Shown: positions 17,474-26,452, numbered from the stretch's first letter. The stretch: DNA of 64,000 bases from Chersky-840 sp963810195 (GCA_963810195.1 CAWEMO010000009.1:115073-179072), one strand, 5' to 3'. A program made the numbers and translations. The notes: generated by a model from the sequence alone, not told the origin.

Positions 17474-19488
17474 CCGATGAGCGACAGGCTGCTGCCGCCG
17501 GGCAACGCGTAGGGCTGGCCCAGGATCGTGATGGTGGTGGCCCCGTCGGTGTTGAAGTCGTCGACGATGGCGGTGCCGTTCAAGGTGACCGAACCGCCTG
17601 ACTGCGGTGGCCCCGAAGACCATCCGGCCCCGTAGCCGGTCTGGAGGGTGCCACCGGCGTAGAAGGGGATGCCCCCGCCCACTCCGTCCCAGTAGTCCTG
17701 GGGGGCGTCCTGCCCGTAGTTCGTGAGCGACGCGTTGTACACGACGCCGTTGATCAGGATCTTCGCCGCGTCACCGGGCTCGGCATTGAACCCGTAGTTG
17801 GCCTGTTCGGTGGGGTCCTGGTACAGCGCCAGGCCGGGCGTGCCCCCCACTCCCCCGAAAGCCCCCGAGGTGGCGCCGGTCAGGGTCACCTGCGCACCCA
17901 CCACACCGCCGATCATGAGGGAGAAGTTGTTCCCCGTCCCGGTCATGGAGGTGTCCGGGGCGATGCTCGAGTCGCCGTAGGCCACGACCCCGTAGTTCGT
18001 CGCGCTCGGGTTCGGGTACTGGGCGTCCGGCGGGACAGTCCCACCGCACTGGTACGGCGTGAACCCTGGTGCCGTCGTGGTCGTCTCGGGCTCCGGAGTC
18101 CCGTGACCGCTGGCTGCACTGGTCTGCGTGGACGAAGGCAGGCACGGTGCGCCGTTGCCGCCGGTCCCGCTGGGGACGAAGGCACCGTTGCTCTCCGACC
18201 CCGGCACGTTGCCCGACAGGGGGTACGGCGTCCCGCCCTGGCCCCCGGTGGCGATCACGACGTTGGATCCCGTCACCGTGTCGGTCGAGGACTGCGGGTT
18301 GATCCACAGGCCCTGTTCGAACACGTAGATGCCGGGGTACCCGCCGTCGGGCCCGGCGCAGTCGGCGAACGTGGCCGAGCCGGTGAGCTCGACCGGGTAC
18401 GGGTAGATGCCGGGCGACAGGCTCTGTGTGCCGCTCAGCACCCCCGAGATGCCGTTGTAGACCGTGGGGCCCGGGTCACCGGGGCAGGCGATGTTGGTGC
18501 TCTGGTTCAGCGGACTGGGCGGCGCCTCGGATGACGCCAGCGGGTCGGTGATCTGCGTGCTCACAGGCTCGATGTTGTTGTAGTCCACTGTCACCGGAGA
18601 GTCCGAGCAGATCATCTTGTTGGCCGGCAACTGCGCAGCCGGGTCTCCGCTCTGGTACGCAGGATTGGTGGGCGGGTCCGTCGATCCGGGAGGCGGTGGA
18701 TTGAGCAGCCCCTGGATGCCGTTGTTCACGAAGCACGAGTCGAGCGGCCACAGGTTCTGGCCGTTGAGGGTGCCGATCGAGTGGATGGTGCCGTACACGT
18801 AGAGGTTGCTGTCGGTCTTGGCGTCGATGGCGTCGTCCCACGTGTACCCCGGGGTGGACCCGGGCCAAGGCATGTTGGCGACGTTGGTGTTGAGCACGAT
18901 GTCCCCCGATACGACGAACGTGCCGGTGCCGCCGCCGAGGATCTCGTGCGGCCCCACCTTGTTGAGGGCGATAATCGAGAAGGGCTGGCCGGTGGCGGTG
19001 TTGGACACCTTGCTCGAGGCGTACCCGCCCAGCTGGTGGATGCCGAGGACCCCGGCGAAGAACGGCGACCACGTCTGGGTGGCGGCGACCGTCACGCCGC
19101 AGGCTCCGGGGGGAGGCTCGGAGGTGTCGCTGCTGGTGGGCGTGAAGGTCGAGTTGGGGATCACCGTCCCGGACGAAGAGACGTACTGGGCGGTCCAGCT
19201 CGTCCCGATCCCGGAGTCGTTCTCGGAGATCAGCTTCTGGATCAGCGCCGTGACCTCCTGCATGGTCAGGGCGGTCGTCCCGTTGCAGTAGGTGGAGTCG
19301 TTCAGTTGCTGCGCAGCGGCATAGGCGGCGAAGTCGGTGGCGTTCTGGGCCCGGCGGTTCTGGACGAACCCGAAGCTGCCGTCGATGGCGATGGCGATGA
19401 GCCCGAGCAGCACCACCATGGCCACGGCCACGATGATGATGACGACGCCGCGCTCGCCTTCCTCTCCCCGACGGACGACCCGGGTCAT
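17470..19488 (-). CDS. TadG-like pilus assembly/surface protein
   Basis: 672 residues. After a basic cytoplasmic leader (RRGEEGERG) comes one hydrophobic helix (VVIIIVAVAMVVLLGLIAIAIDG) followed by FGFVQNRRAQNATDFAAYAAA, the signature of TadG/Flp pilus-assembly proteins (DUF2134-like). The remaining 600 residues are an exported, Gly/Ser/Thr/Pro-rich domain with few Cys and many aromatic-glycine motifs. This is much longer than a minimal TadG and may be a surface or pilus-tip domain. It overlaps both neighbours by ATGA, so the leftward operon is tightly coupled. I see no adhesion domain that I can name. Confidence 0.8.
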   Translation of the reverse strand: MTRVVRRGEEGERGVVIIIVAVAMVVLLGLIAIAIDGSFGFVQNRRAQNATDFAAYAAAQQLNDSTYCNGTTALTMQEVTALIQKLISENDSGIGTSWTAQYVSSSGTVIPNSTFTPTSSDTSEPPPGACGVTVAATQTWSPFFAGVLGIHQLGGYASSKVSNTATGQPFSIIALNKVGPHEILGGGTGTFVVSGDIVLNTNVANMPWPGSTPGYTWDDAIDAKTDSNLYVYGTIHSIGTLNGQNLWPLDSCFVNNGIQGLLNPPPPGSTDPPTNPAYQSGDPAAQLPANKMICSDSPVTVDYNNIEPVSTQITDPLASSEAPPSPLNQSTNIACPGDPGPTVYNGISGVLSGTQSLSPGIYPYPVELTGSATFADCAGPDGGYPGIYVFEQGLWINPQSSTDTVTGSNVVIATGGQGGTPYPLSGNVPGSESNGAFVPSGTGGNGAPCLPSSTQTSAASGHGTPEPETTTTAPGFTPYQCGGTVPPDAQYPNPSATNYGVVAYGDSSIAPDTSMTGTGNNFSLMIGGVVGAQVTLTGATSGAFGGVGGTPGLALYQDPTEQANYGFNAEPGDAAKILINGVVYNASLTNYGQDAPQDYWDGVGGGIPFYAGGTLQTGYGAGWSSGPPQSGGSVTLNGTAIVDDFNTDGATTITILGQPYALPGGSSLSLIG

Positions 19489-20018
19489 GAGTACCTCGCA
19501 GTGGCGTGCGCCGTGACGGGGAAGGTCCCCACGAAGGGGACGAGGGAGCTCGATCTCTGGGTGATGGTGATCGTGACGACGTTGATGATCAGCGGCGGTC
19601 CCCCGTTGGGCGTGGTGATCGTCTGTTGAGAGGGCGTCATCGAGACGTAATCGTCGGCACTCGAATCGCTGTCCTGGTAGACACCCGGCGCGCCCTCTTC
19701 AGCGTTGACGGCTTTCGTGGCGTCGTTCAGGACCGTCTGCGCGGGAGGGGGATTGGTGCTACCGAGGTCGTTGGCGGCCTGGATGGCACCGGCGCGCGCC
19801 GCGCTGGTCAGACGCTCCGAGAGCTGCATGCCGCTCCACCCGTTGAAGGCGACACCGAGGAGCAGCGCCACCAGGGGCAGCACGAGGACCAGCTCGACGA
19901 GAGCCTGACCGCTTTCGTCGCGGCGCCGGCCGCCACGACTCACCCGGTGAGCGCTGTGGTTCGTGTCCGAGACGACGGAGCGGGCATCGAAGAGCTGACG
20001 GTCATGGATACGGGTCAT
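19485..20018 (-). CDS. TadE-like pseudopilin
   Basis: About 177 residues from ATG 20018, which overlaps the end of cpaB by 17 bp. A long polar leader ends in RRRDESGQALVELVLVLPLVALLLGVAFNG. The helix starts after Gly with Glu at +5 relative to QALVE, as in TadE family prepilins cut by a TadV-type peptidase. The exported part is small and acidic. It ends with an ATGA overlap into the tadG-like gene. Minor pilins of this type are needed for Flp pilus biogenesis. Confidence 0.82.
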   Translation of the reverse strand: MTRIHDRQLFDARSVVSDTNHSAHRVSRGGRRRDESGQALVELVLVLPLVALLLGVAFNGWSGMQLSERLTSAARAGAIQAANDLGSTNPPPAQTVLNDATKAVNAEEGAPGVYQDSDSSADDYVSMTPSQQTITTPNGGPPLIINVVTITITQRSSSLVPFVGTFPVTAHATARYS

Positions 20019-20895
20019 AGCTGCCTGAACCCGTCGAACCTGAGGAGGCGGATTTCGAGCTGGAGCCGGTGCTGCTCGTGCTGCTCGACGGCGAGGCCGG
20101 GATGGCGAGGCTCGTGCCGGCACTGGTCGAGCCCTGCGCCGTCGGAGTGGCGGGGATGAGGTTCGAGCCGTTGATGGTGGTGGACGCCGTGGGCTGGTTG
20201 CCCGTGGCCTCGAGGGCGAGGTAGATGCCCCCGGTCACGCCGCCACCGTCGCTGTTGGCCAGTGCGATGCGGGCCGCGGCGGCGGGCGGGACGGCGAAGG
20301 TGATGACGTTGGAGGCCTGCGGCGTGGCGCTGGTCTGGGTGGCGCTGTTGCTCGTCGTGCCCGGAGCGGGGACGAGGGTGGTGCCCACGGCCAGGACCGG
20401 CACGGCCTGGTACAGGTAGGTCTCCTGGTTGCCGTCGACGTCGATGAGGATGTCGACCTTGTCCCCGGGCTGGATCAGGCCGGCGACGCCGTGGACCTGG
20501 TCGACCGACACCGAGATGGCGACGTCGCCCTGGGGCACGGTCTCGGCCGCCACGCTGGCGATGGTGTCAGGGGACTGGAACATCCCCGACACGACGATCT
20601 CGCCCACGGGCAGGTTGGCTCCTGCCTCTTGGGTGCGGATGGCGGAGAGGTTGGTGATCGCGGAGCTGGGCCGGAACTCGGCCGGGATCTTCTTCTGGGC
20701 CACGTACCCGCCGCTGGCGAGCTGGGAACCGGTGAGCGTGCGTGGGATCGTCTTGGTGATCACGTACGCGGGCACGAGCTTGGCGTTGTGGTAGGCGTTG
20801 TCCTGGGCGTTGTTGAGAAACACGTAGCTCAACACCGAGGCCAGCACCCCGACCGCGACAGCGACGGCGACCACGACCGTCCGCTTGGAAGTCAT
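20002..20895 (-). CDS. cpaB: CpaB/RcpC pilus assembly protein, copy 1 with Ser-rich tail
   Basis: 297 residues: N-terminal membrane helix (VVVAVAVAVGVLASVLSYVFL), a SAF-like domain around residues 40-110 (AYVITKTIPRTLTG, GEIVVSGMF), a central RcpC domain with PGDKVDILIDVDG, and a C-terminal Ser/Gly/Thr-rich tail of about 40 residues. Residues 1 to about 252 are identical to the copy at 22106, because both lie in the 934-bp inverted repeat. Only the tail differs. It is the first gene of the leftward operon feeding tadE-like and tadG-like genes. CpaB is normally one per tad locus and is thought to act at the cell envelope during pilus assembly. Confidence 0.9.
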   Translation of the reverse strand: MTSKRTVVVAVAVAVGVLASVLSYVFLNNAQDNAYHNAKLVPAYVITKTIPRTLTGSQLASGGYVAQKKIPAEFRPSSAITNLSAIRTQEAGANLPVGEIVVSGMFQSPDTIASVAAETVPQGDVAISVSVDQVHGVAGLIQPGDKVDILIDVDGNQETYLYQAVPVLAVGTTLVPAPGTTSNSATQTSATPQASNVITFAVPPAAAARIALANSDGGGVTGGIYLALEATGNQPTASTTINGSNLIPATPTAQGSTSAGTSLAIPASPSSSTSSTGSSSKSASSGSTGSGSYDPYP

Positions 20896-21071
20896 CCGAG
20901 CCCCCCTCTAGGCGAGCCGGAGCCGATTCCGTGCTCGAAGTACGAACCCGGAGCTGTGTCTCGGCGCCCGGCGCTGTCCACTGCAGTGGACCGTTCGACG
21001 CCCAGTGTGCGCGACCGCGACCCCATTGACAATGACCTGGGAGGCAAATGAGTCGCAGGTCCTACCGCTCG
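20138..21071. repeat. Left arm of 934-bp inverted repeat
   Basis: It is the reverse complement of 21930-22863 with one mismatch that I found (21009 against 21992) and no gap. It contains cpaB codons 1 to about 252, the ribosome site, the leader with a 16-bp palindrome and the putative promoter. Identity stops abruptly at both ends. Confidence 0.9.
20976..20991. promoter_or_regulatory. 16-bp perfect palindrome upstream of cpaB copy 1
   Basis: GTCCACTGCAGTGGAC, a perfect self-complementary site about 80 bp before the cpaB start and just downstream of the putative promoter. It is a candidate operator controlling the leftward pilus operon, with its twin at 22010-22025. Confidence 0.6.
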
Positions 21072-21128
21072 TTCCATGGTCGGCGAGCTCGACGCTCGAG
21101 CCCACAGGGCTGGTGATCACCTGGTGGG

Positions 21129-21344
21129 ATGGGAGGCTGGGAGCGTGCGCGGAGATGCGAAGCGCAAGTCACCGTGGCGGCGTCACCGGAGGCGGTCTGG
21201 GCGGTGATCCCGGACGTGACACGCGTCGGTGAGTGGAGTGGCGAGTGCCGAGGATTGGCCCGGCTGAAGACCCTCGTCGAGCCGGTGCTGTCCTTGGGAG
21301 CCGGTGCTGTCCTTAGGAGTCAGCCGGGGTCAGCATCGCCGTGA
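21129..21344 (+). pseudogene. SRPBCC (polyketide cyclase-like) gene remnant
   Basis: The segment QVTVAASPEAVWAVIPDVTR followed by VGEWSGECRGL is the N-terminal strand-helix of SRPBCC ligand-binding proteins, which normally run 140-160 residues. Here similarity ends after about 45 residues, at a 19-bp tandem repeat, and the frame then runs into the antisense end of the epoxide-hydrolase-like gene. I read it as a truncated remnant in the loop of the inverted repeat. It could instead be a chance frame, but the motif match is good. Confidence 0.6.
21279..21316. repeat. Tandem 19-bp duplication in the loop
   Basis: GAGCCGGTGCTGTCCTTGG is followed directly by a copy ending TTAGG. The second copy supplies the stop codon of the leftward epoxide-hydrolase-like gene, and the first sits where the SRPBCC remnant loses similarity. 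It may mark a rearrangement junction. Confidence 0.7.
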
Positions 21345-21714
21345 TCTGGGCCAGGTCGAAGTAGTCGCGCCAGGCGCAGATCTTGCCGTCGCGCACCTCG
21401 AAGGTGCCCATGAGGTGCAGTGGGGCCACGATGTCCCCCACCCTGAAGGTGTCGATCCGCTCGGTGAGCACCACGTTGTCGCGCACGGCCAGGTGCAGCG
21501 TCTCGATATCCATGCCGTCGCACATCCCGAAGAAACCCTCCACGAAGGCGATGGCGGCATCGATGCCGACCGCGGGTTCCATGGGGATGTTGTGGTACAC
21601 GACGTCGTCGGTGAAGAAGGGGCGCAGGGCCTCGGCGTCGTGCTTCGAGAACGCGTCGCACAGGTCGCGCACGACCCGTTCGGCGCGGGCATCGTCTTCC
21701 TGAGCAGCTCCCAT
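21313..21714 (-). CDS. Limonene-1,2-epoxide hydrolase-like (SnoaL/NTF2 fold) protein
   Basis: 133 residues from ATG 21714. Catalytic-type residues of the limonene-epoxide hydrolase family are visible: Tyr and Asn in VYHNIPMEP, Arg-x-Asp in TERIDTF, and the second Asp in WRDYFDLAQI. The fold is the small NTF2-like cone. The family opens epoxides by direct water attack with an Asp-Arg-Asp triad; mycobacterial EphG is the known actinobacterial example. The gene sits alone in the loop between the arms of the inverted repeat and is unrelated to pilus assembly. Its orientation would flip if the arms recombined. Confidence 0.82.
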   Translation of the reverse strand: MGAAQEDDARAERVVRDLCDAFSKHDAEALRPFFTDDVVYHNIPMEPAVGIDAAIAFVEGFFGMCDGMDIETLHLAVRDNVVLTERIDTFRVGDIVAPLHLMGTFEVRDGKICAWRDYFDLAQITAMLTPADS

Positions 21715-21968
21715 TCGATGACCTCTCTGCAGTAGGGACGGGGTTCGCAGCCAGACGTTAGCGAGGCGTCGGTCGCCCCCGCTCGGAAGCCACGAGGCGC
21801 CAGGTTCCCGTCGCCCCGCTCGGGGGCGGCCCGGCCGCGGGCCCGACGAGGACGGGTCGAGACCCCCGAGGACGGGCGACCGACCCACTCCGAGGACCCC
21901 GGAGGACCTGGCCCCACACCGTGCCGAGCCGAGCGGTAGGACCTGCGACTCATTTGCCTCCCAGGTCA

Positions 21969-21997
21969 TTGTCAATGGGGTCGCGGTCGCGGACACT
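21969..21997 (+). promoter_or_regulatory. Putative promoter of the rightward pilus operon
   Basis: TTGTCA (21969-21974), 17-bp spacer, GACACT (21992-21997). The -10 match is weak. The left arm carries the same layout on the other strand, with CACACT at the equivalent place. The one arm mismatch is the first base of this box. Confidence 0.4.
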
Positions 21998-22009
21998 GGG
22001 CGTCGAACG

Positions 22010-22025
22010 GTCCACTGCAGTGGAC
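22010..22025. promoter_or_regulatory. 16-bp perfect palindrome upstream of cpaB copy 2
   Basis: GTCCACTGCAGTGGAC again, mirrored from 20976-20991. It lies downstream of the putative promoter and about 80 bp before the start codon. A regulator binding it would control both pilus operons in the same way. Confidence 0.6.
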
Positions 22026-22105
22026 AGCGCCGGGCGCCGAGACACAGCTCCGGGTTCGTACTTCGAGCACGGAATCGGCTCCGGCTCGCCTAGAGGGGGG
22101 CTCGG

Positions 22106-22873
22106 ATGACTTCCAAGCGGACGGTCGTGGTCGCCGTCGCTGTCGCGGTCGGGGTGCTGGCCTCGGTGTTGAGCTACGTGTTTCTCAACAACGCCCAGGA
22201 CAACGCCTACCACAACGCCAAGCTCGTGCCCGCGTACGTGATCACCAAGACGATCCCACGCACGCTCACCGGTTCCCAGCTCGCCAGCGGCGGGTACGTG
22301 GCCCAGAAGAAGATCCCGGCCGAGTTCCGGCCCAGCTCCGCGATCACCAACCTCTCCGCCATCCGCACCCAAGAGGCAGGAGCCAACCTGCCCGTGGGCG
22401 AGATCGTCGTGTCGGGGATGTTCCAGTCCCCTGACACCATCGCCAGCGTGGCGGCCGAGACCGTGCCCCAGGGCGACGTCGCCATCTCGGTGTCGGTCGA
22501 CCAGGTCCACGGCGTCGCCGGCCTGATCCAGCCCGGGGACAAGGTCGACATCCTCATCGACGTCGACGGCAACCAGGAGACCTACCTGTACCAGGCCGTG
22601 CCGGTCCTGGCCGTGGGCACCACCCTCGTCCCCGCTCCGGGCACGACGAGCAACAGCGCCACCCAGACCAGCGCCACGCCGCAGGCCTCCAACGTCATCA
22701 CCTTCGCCGTCCCGCCCGCCGCCGCGGCCCGCATCGCACTGGCCAACAGCGACGGTGGCGGCGTGACCGGGGGCATCTACCTCGCCCTCGAGGCCACGGG
22801 CAACCAGCCCACGGCGTCCACCACCATCAACGGCTCGAACCTCATCCCCGCCACTCCGACGGCAGCGGGTTGA
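22106..22873 (+). CDS. cpaB: CpaB/RcpC pilus assembly protein, copy 2 (short form)
   Basis: 255 residues: membrane helix, SAF-like domain and RcpC domain identical to copy 1, ending after PATPTAAG without the Ser-rich tail. GAGGGGGG lies upstream of the ATG in the duplicated leader. It is followed after 3 bp by the cpaE-like gene, so this copy leads the rightward operon cpaB-cpaE-tadA-tadB-tadC, the usual tad order. Either copy may be ancestral; the operon order here is the more canonical. The short form still has the complete conserved core. Confidence 0.9.
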   Translation: MTSKRTVVVAVAVAVGVLASVLSYVFLNNAQDNAYHNAKLVPAYVITKTIPRTLTGSQLASGGYVAQKKIPAEFRPSSAITNLSAIRTQEAGANLPVGEIVVSGMFQSPDTIASVAAETVPQGDVAISVSVDQVHGVAGLIQPGDKVDILIDVDGNQETYLYQAVPVLAVGTTLVPAPGTTSNSATQTSATPQASNVITFAVPPAAAARIALANSDGGGVTGGIYLALEATGNQPTASTTINGSNLIPATPTAAG

Positions 22874-22876
22874 GCG

Positions 22877-24095
22877 ATGACTGACGCCCTCCCGCAGAAC
22901 GAGACCAAGCCCAGCCCCCGGGTGGTCGTCGGCGTCGTCGACCCCGACGAAGTCGTCCGGGGTGTGCTCACCGACCACATCCGCGAGCTCGACGAGTCCG
23001 TCGAGGGGTTCGGGGACCTCGCCGCCTTCACCGCGACCATCGACGCCGCCGGTCCGGGCGTCGTGGTCTTCGGTCCGAGCGCCGCACCTGGCGAGGTCGT
23101 TGCCCAGGTGGCCGGCCTCGTCGCCTTCCGCCCCGGTTGCAGCGCCATCATGGTCGTCTACGAGCTGACCGCCGAGGTCCTGCAACAGGCGATCCGCGCC
23201 GGCGTCGACGACGTGGTGGCGGTGTCGGCCGAGGACGCCGAGCTGCTCGACGCCATCTCGCGCGCCTCGGCCCGCGTGCTGGCGAGGGGACCGGCCGCGG
23301 GCACGGCTGCGCCCGCCTCGAGCGCTGCCGCACCCGGGCGCGTGGTGTCGGTGTTCTGCACCAAGGGGGGGACGGGGAAGTCCGTCGTCGCCATCAACCT
23401 GGCCGTCGCCCTGGCCAAGCGGACGATCCAGCCCGTCGTGCTCGTGGACGCCGATCTGCAATTCGGTGACGTGGCGCTCATGCTCCAGCTCCAGCCCACC
23501 CACACCATCGCCGAGGCCGTACAAGCCGGGGACCGCCTCGACGGCACCCTGCTCGAGAACCTGCTCCTGCGGCACCCGCCGAGCGGCCTGCTCGTGCTCG
23601 CCGCCCCCACCGAGCCCAGCTCGGCCGACCAGATCGGGCGGGCGGACCTGGCCCGGATCCTCGAGATCCTGCGCGAGCGCTGCGCGTACGTCGTGGTCGA
23701 CACCTCGGCCAACTTCGCCGAGGTGACGTTGGCGGCCATCGAGTCCTCCGACGACATCCTCGTCATGGCCGGGCTCGACGTCATGAGCCTCAAGAGCGCC
23801 CGCATCGGGCTGCAGACCATGCGCGTGCTCGGGATCCCCTTCTCGCGCGTCAAGTTCGTGCTCAACCGGGCCAACACCCGGGTGGGGCTCACCGAGGCCG
23901 ACGCGGAGCGGGCCCTGCAGCTCAAGGTGGACGCCGCGCCTGCCGAGCGACATCCTGGTGGCGGAGTCGGTGAACCGCGGGGTCCCCGTGGTGACGAGCG
24001 CCCCGCGTTCGAAGTTCGCCAAGAGCATCGACAACCTGGCGGACGTCCTGATGACCGCTGCGTCGGTTCCGGCGCAGTCCCGACAAACCGTGTAA
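22877..24095 (+). CDS. cpaE: CpaE/TadZ, MinD-like ATPase of the pilus machine (frameshifted near the end)
   Basis: The N-terminal 130 residues form a receiver-like domain (VVVGVVDPDEVVRGVL), then a MinD/ParA-type ATPase with the deviant Walker A CTKGGTGKSVVAINLAVAL, VLVDADLQFGDV, and AYVVVDTSANF. A one-base insertion near 23938 breaks the frame; removing a C there restores LPSDILVAESVNRGVPVVTS and an end at TAA 24095. Length is one base over a multiple of 3, as expected. Without correction it reads through to 24109 and overlaps tadA. TadZ proteins localise the pilus machine to a cell site. Confidence 0.88.
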
Positions 24096-24105
24096 GGGGA
24101 GTCCC

Positions 24106-25464
24106 ATGACCCTTTCCGACCACCTGCGCAGCGCGGGCGGCTTCCTCACCTCGGACGAGGCGCGGGCCCGGCTTCTCGACGAGGTCCACTCCCGCGTGCA
24201 CCAGCGCCTGATCGAGGAGCTCGGCCCCGAGCTGTCCCAGGGGCGGCTCACGGCCAAGGACCTGCGGCCGCGCGTCAACGCGCATCTCCAGGCGGCCCTG
24301 GCCGACGAGACCACACCGCTGTCGCTGGCCGACAAGGCCAGGCTGGGCGAGGACATCGCCAACGACATCCTCGGGTACGGCCCCATCCAGGGGTACCTCG
24401 AGGATCCCGAGGTGTCCGAGGTCATGGTCAACGGGCCCGACAGCATCTACATCGAGAGGCACGGCAAGATCGAGCGGACCACCACCAGCTTCATCGACGA
24501 GGCGCACCTGCGCCGCGTCATCGACAAGATCGTGGGAGAGGTGAGCCGCCGCGTCGACGAGTCGTCGCCCATGGTCGACGCCCGCCTTCCCGACGGGTCC
24601 CGGGTCAACGCGGTGATCCACCCGCTCGCCTACGCCGGCCCGTTCCTCACCGTCCGGAAGTTCGCCAAGGACCCGCTCCAGGTCCAGGACCTGATCTCGA
24701 ACCTGACCATCACCTCGGCCCTGGCCCGCTTCATCGAGGCCTGCGTGGTGGGCCGGCTCAACATCATCGTGTCGGGGGGCACAGACACCGGGAAGACGAC
24801 GCTGCTGAACGTGCTGTCGTCGTTCGTGCCCGGCGACGAGCGCATCGTCACCATCGAGGACTCCAAGGAGCTCCAGCTGCGCCAGGAGCACGTGGTGTCG
24901 CTCGAGTCGCGCCCGCCCAACATCGAGGGCCGGGGCGAGGTCACGATCCGCGACCTGATGCGCAACACCTTGCGCATGCGCCCGGACCGCATCATCGTCG
25001 GTGAGTGCCGTGGTGGCGAGGCGCTGGACATGCTCCAGGCCATGAACACCGGTCACGACGGTTCGCTGACGACGATCCACTCCAACAGCCCGCGCGACAC
25101 CCTGTCGCGCATCGAGACCATGACCCTCATGGCCGGCTTCGACCTGCCCGTCCGGGTCATCCGCGAGCAGATGTCCTCGGCCATCGACCTCATCGTGCAC
25201 CTCACCCGCATGCGGGACGGGACCCGGCGTGTCACCCACGTGTCGGAGGTCCAGCACATGGAGGGCGACGTCGTCATCACCCAGGACCTGTTCATGTTCG
25301 ACTTCTCCATGGGCATGGACGAGAACGGGAAGTACCGGGGCAACCTGAAGTCGATGGGCATCCGCCCCCACTTCGCCGACAAGCTCGAGGACGCCGGGGT
25401 CACGCTCGACCCCGAGTTGTTCGAGATCGAGGAGTTCGCGCGCATCCGGGTGGCGCGGCGGTGA
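24106..25464 (+). CDS. tadA: TadA/CpaF pilus assembly ATPase
   Basis: 452 residues of the secretion-ATPase (GspE/VirB11-like) family. N-terminal domain to about residue 200, then Walker A GGTDTGKTT at 224-232 (an Asp where GGTGSGKTT is usual, Gly-Lys-Thr kept), an Asp box (VTIEDSKELQL), Walker B (PDRIIVGECRGGEALDML) and the His box GSLTTIHSN. It powers Flp pilin polymerisation at the cytoplasmic membrane. Ribosome site AGGGGAG precedes ATG 24106. Its stop overlaps the tadB start as GTGA. Confidence 0.95.
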   Translation: MTLSDHLRSAGGFLTSDEARARLLDEVHSRVHQRLIEELGPELSQGRLTAKDLRPRVNAHLQAALADETTPLSLADKARLGEDIANDILGYGPIQGYLEDPEVSEVMVNGPDSIYIERHGKIERTTTSFIDEAHLRRVIDKIVGEVSRRVDESSPMVDARLPDGSRVNAVIHPLAYAGPFLTVRKFAKDPLQVQDLISNLTITSALARFIEACVVGRLNIIVSGGTDTGKTTLLNVLSSFVPGDERIVTIEDSKELQLRQEHVVSLESRPPNIEGRGEVTIRDLMRNTLRMRPDRIIVGECRGGEALDMLQAMNTGHDGSLTTIHSNSPRDTLSRIETMTLMAGFDLPVRVIREQMSSAIDLIVHLTRMRDGTRRVTHVSEVQHMEGDVVITQDLFMFDFSMGMDENGKYRGNLKSMGIRPHFADKLEDAGVTLDPELFEIEEFARIRVARR

Positions 25465-26451
25465 AGTTCCTCATCGCATTCCTCGCCCTCCCCGCGTGCC
25501 GGGCTCCTCACGTGGGGACTGGTCAGCCTGGCGACGCGCGAGCGGCCGCGCCGGCTGCACGAGGCCCTCACGCCGTATTCCGTGGGAGGCCTGACCGAGC
25601 CCCGGTTCACCGCCGCGGGCGGCGGTGCGGGAGGCGTCTCCGAGCTCGTCGAGACCCCGTTCCTCCAGCGCGTCGTGGCCGCGGTGGCCGAGGTGGCGTC
25701 GCGCCGGGGCCTGCTCCAGATCGTGAAGCGCCTGCTCGACCAGGCCGACCTGCCTGTGCGGCCGGCCGAAGCCCTCTTCGTCTACCTGATGGGGGCCGTC
25801 GTGGGCGGAGCGCTCGGCCTGCTGCTGGGCAACGCCTTCTGGGGCCTCGCCGCGCTGGCGGCGGTGGCGGTCCTGCCGTGGATGGTGCTCATGGGCGTGG
25901 CCAAGCACCGCACCGCCACCTTCACGGCCCAGCTGCCGGACATGCTGCAGCTGCTCGGCACCACGCTGCGCTCGGGATTCTCGATCCTGCAGGGCCTGAC
26001 CACAGTCTCCCAGCAGCTGTCGGACCCGATCGGCAAGGAGATGCGCCACGTCGTGGCCGAGGCCCGCCTGGGCCGGCCCCTCGTCGACGCGCTCAACGAG
26101 GTGGCCCAGCGGGTGCGCAGCGAGGACTTCGAGTGGGTGGTCACGGCCATCGGGATCCAGCGCGAGGTCGGGGGCAACCTGGCCGAGCTCCTCGACATCG
26201 TGGCCGACACCATGATGGCCCGGGCCCGGATCCGCCGCGAGGCGCGCACGCTCACCGCCGAGGGGCGCATCGGCGCCGTGATCATCTCGGTGCTGCCCAT
26301 CGCCATCGGGCTGTTCGTCTACACCGTGAACCCGAGCTACATCAGCCCGCTGCTGCACCAGGCGTTCGGCGAGATCCTGTTCTACGGTTCCATCGCACTC
26401 GGGGTCATCGGCATCTTCTGGGTGCGCAAGCTCGTGGACATCGAGGTCTGA
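25461..26451 (+). CDS. tadB: TadB pilus inner-membrane platform protein (frameshifted at N-terminus)
   Basis: Begins at GTG 25461 overlapping the tadA stop (MKFLIAFLALP). A one-base insertion near 25490 then moves the frame to GLLTWGLVSLATRERPRRL, and the protein runs to 26451 with about 329 codons in total. The type II secretion F-like domain is clear: LPDMLQLLGTTLRSGFSILQ, with helices flanking it and a C-terminal pair ending WVRKLVDIEV. Without correction a start at 25582 gives a 289-residue form lacking the first TM helix. TadB and TadC form the membrane platform for the ATPase. Confidence 0.88.
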
Positions 26452-26452
26452 C

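Larger units (their letters stand above)
21930..22863. repeat. Right arm of 934-bp inverted repeat
   Basis: Mirror of 20138-21071 (positions sum to 43001). The two arms and the 858-bp loop (21072-21929) make a 2.7-kb interrupted palindrome. Beyond 22863 the copies diverge at once: this copy stops two codons later, whereas the left copy goes on into a Ser-rich tail. Confidence 0.9.

Noticed and set aside
16928..17623. 231-residue frame as the TadE protein
   Set aside because: Only its middle part is TadE; the ends are in the wrong frame because of an insertion near 17262 and a start at 17473.
21950..24034. 694-residue minus-strand frame over the rightward pilus genes
   Set aside because: Complement of cpaB and cpaE with no protein features.
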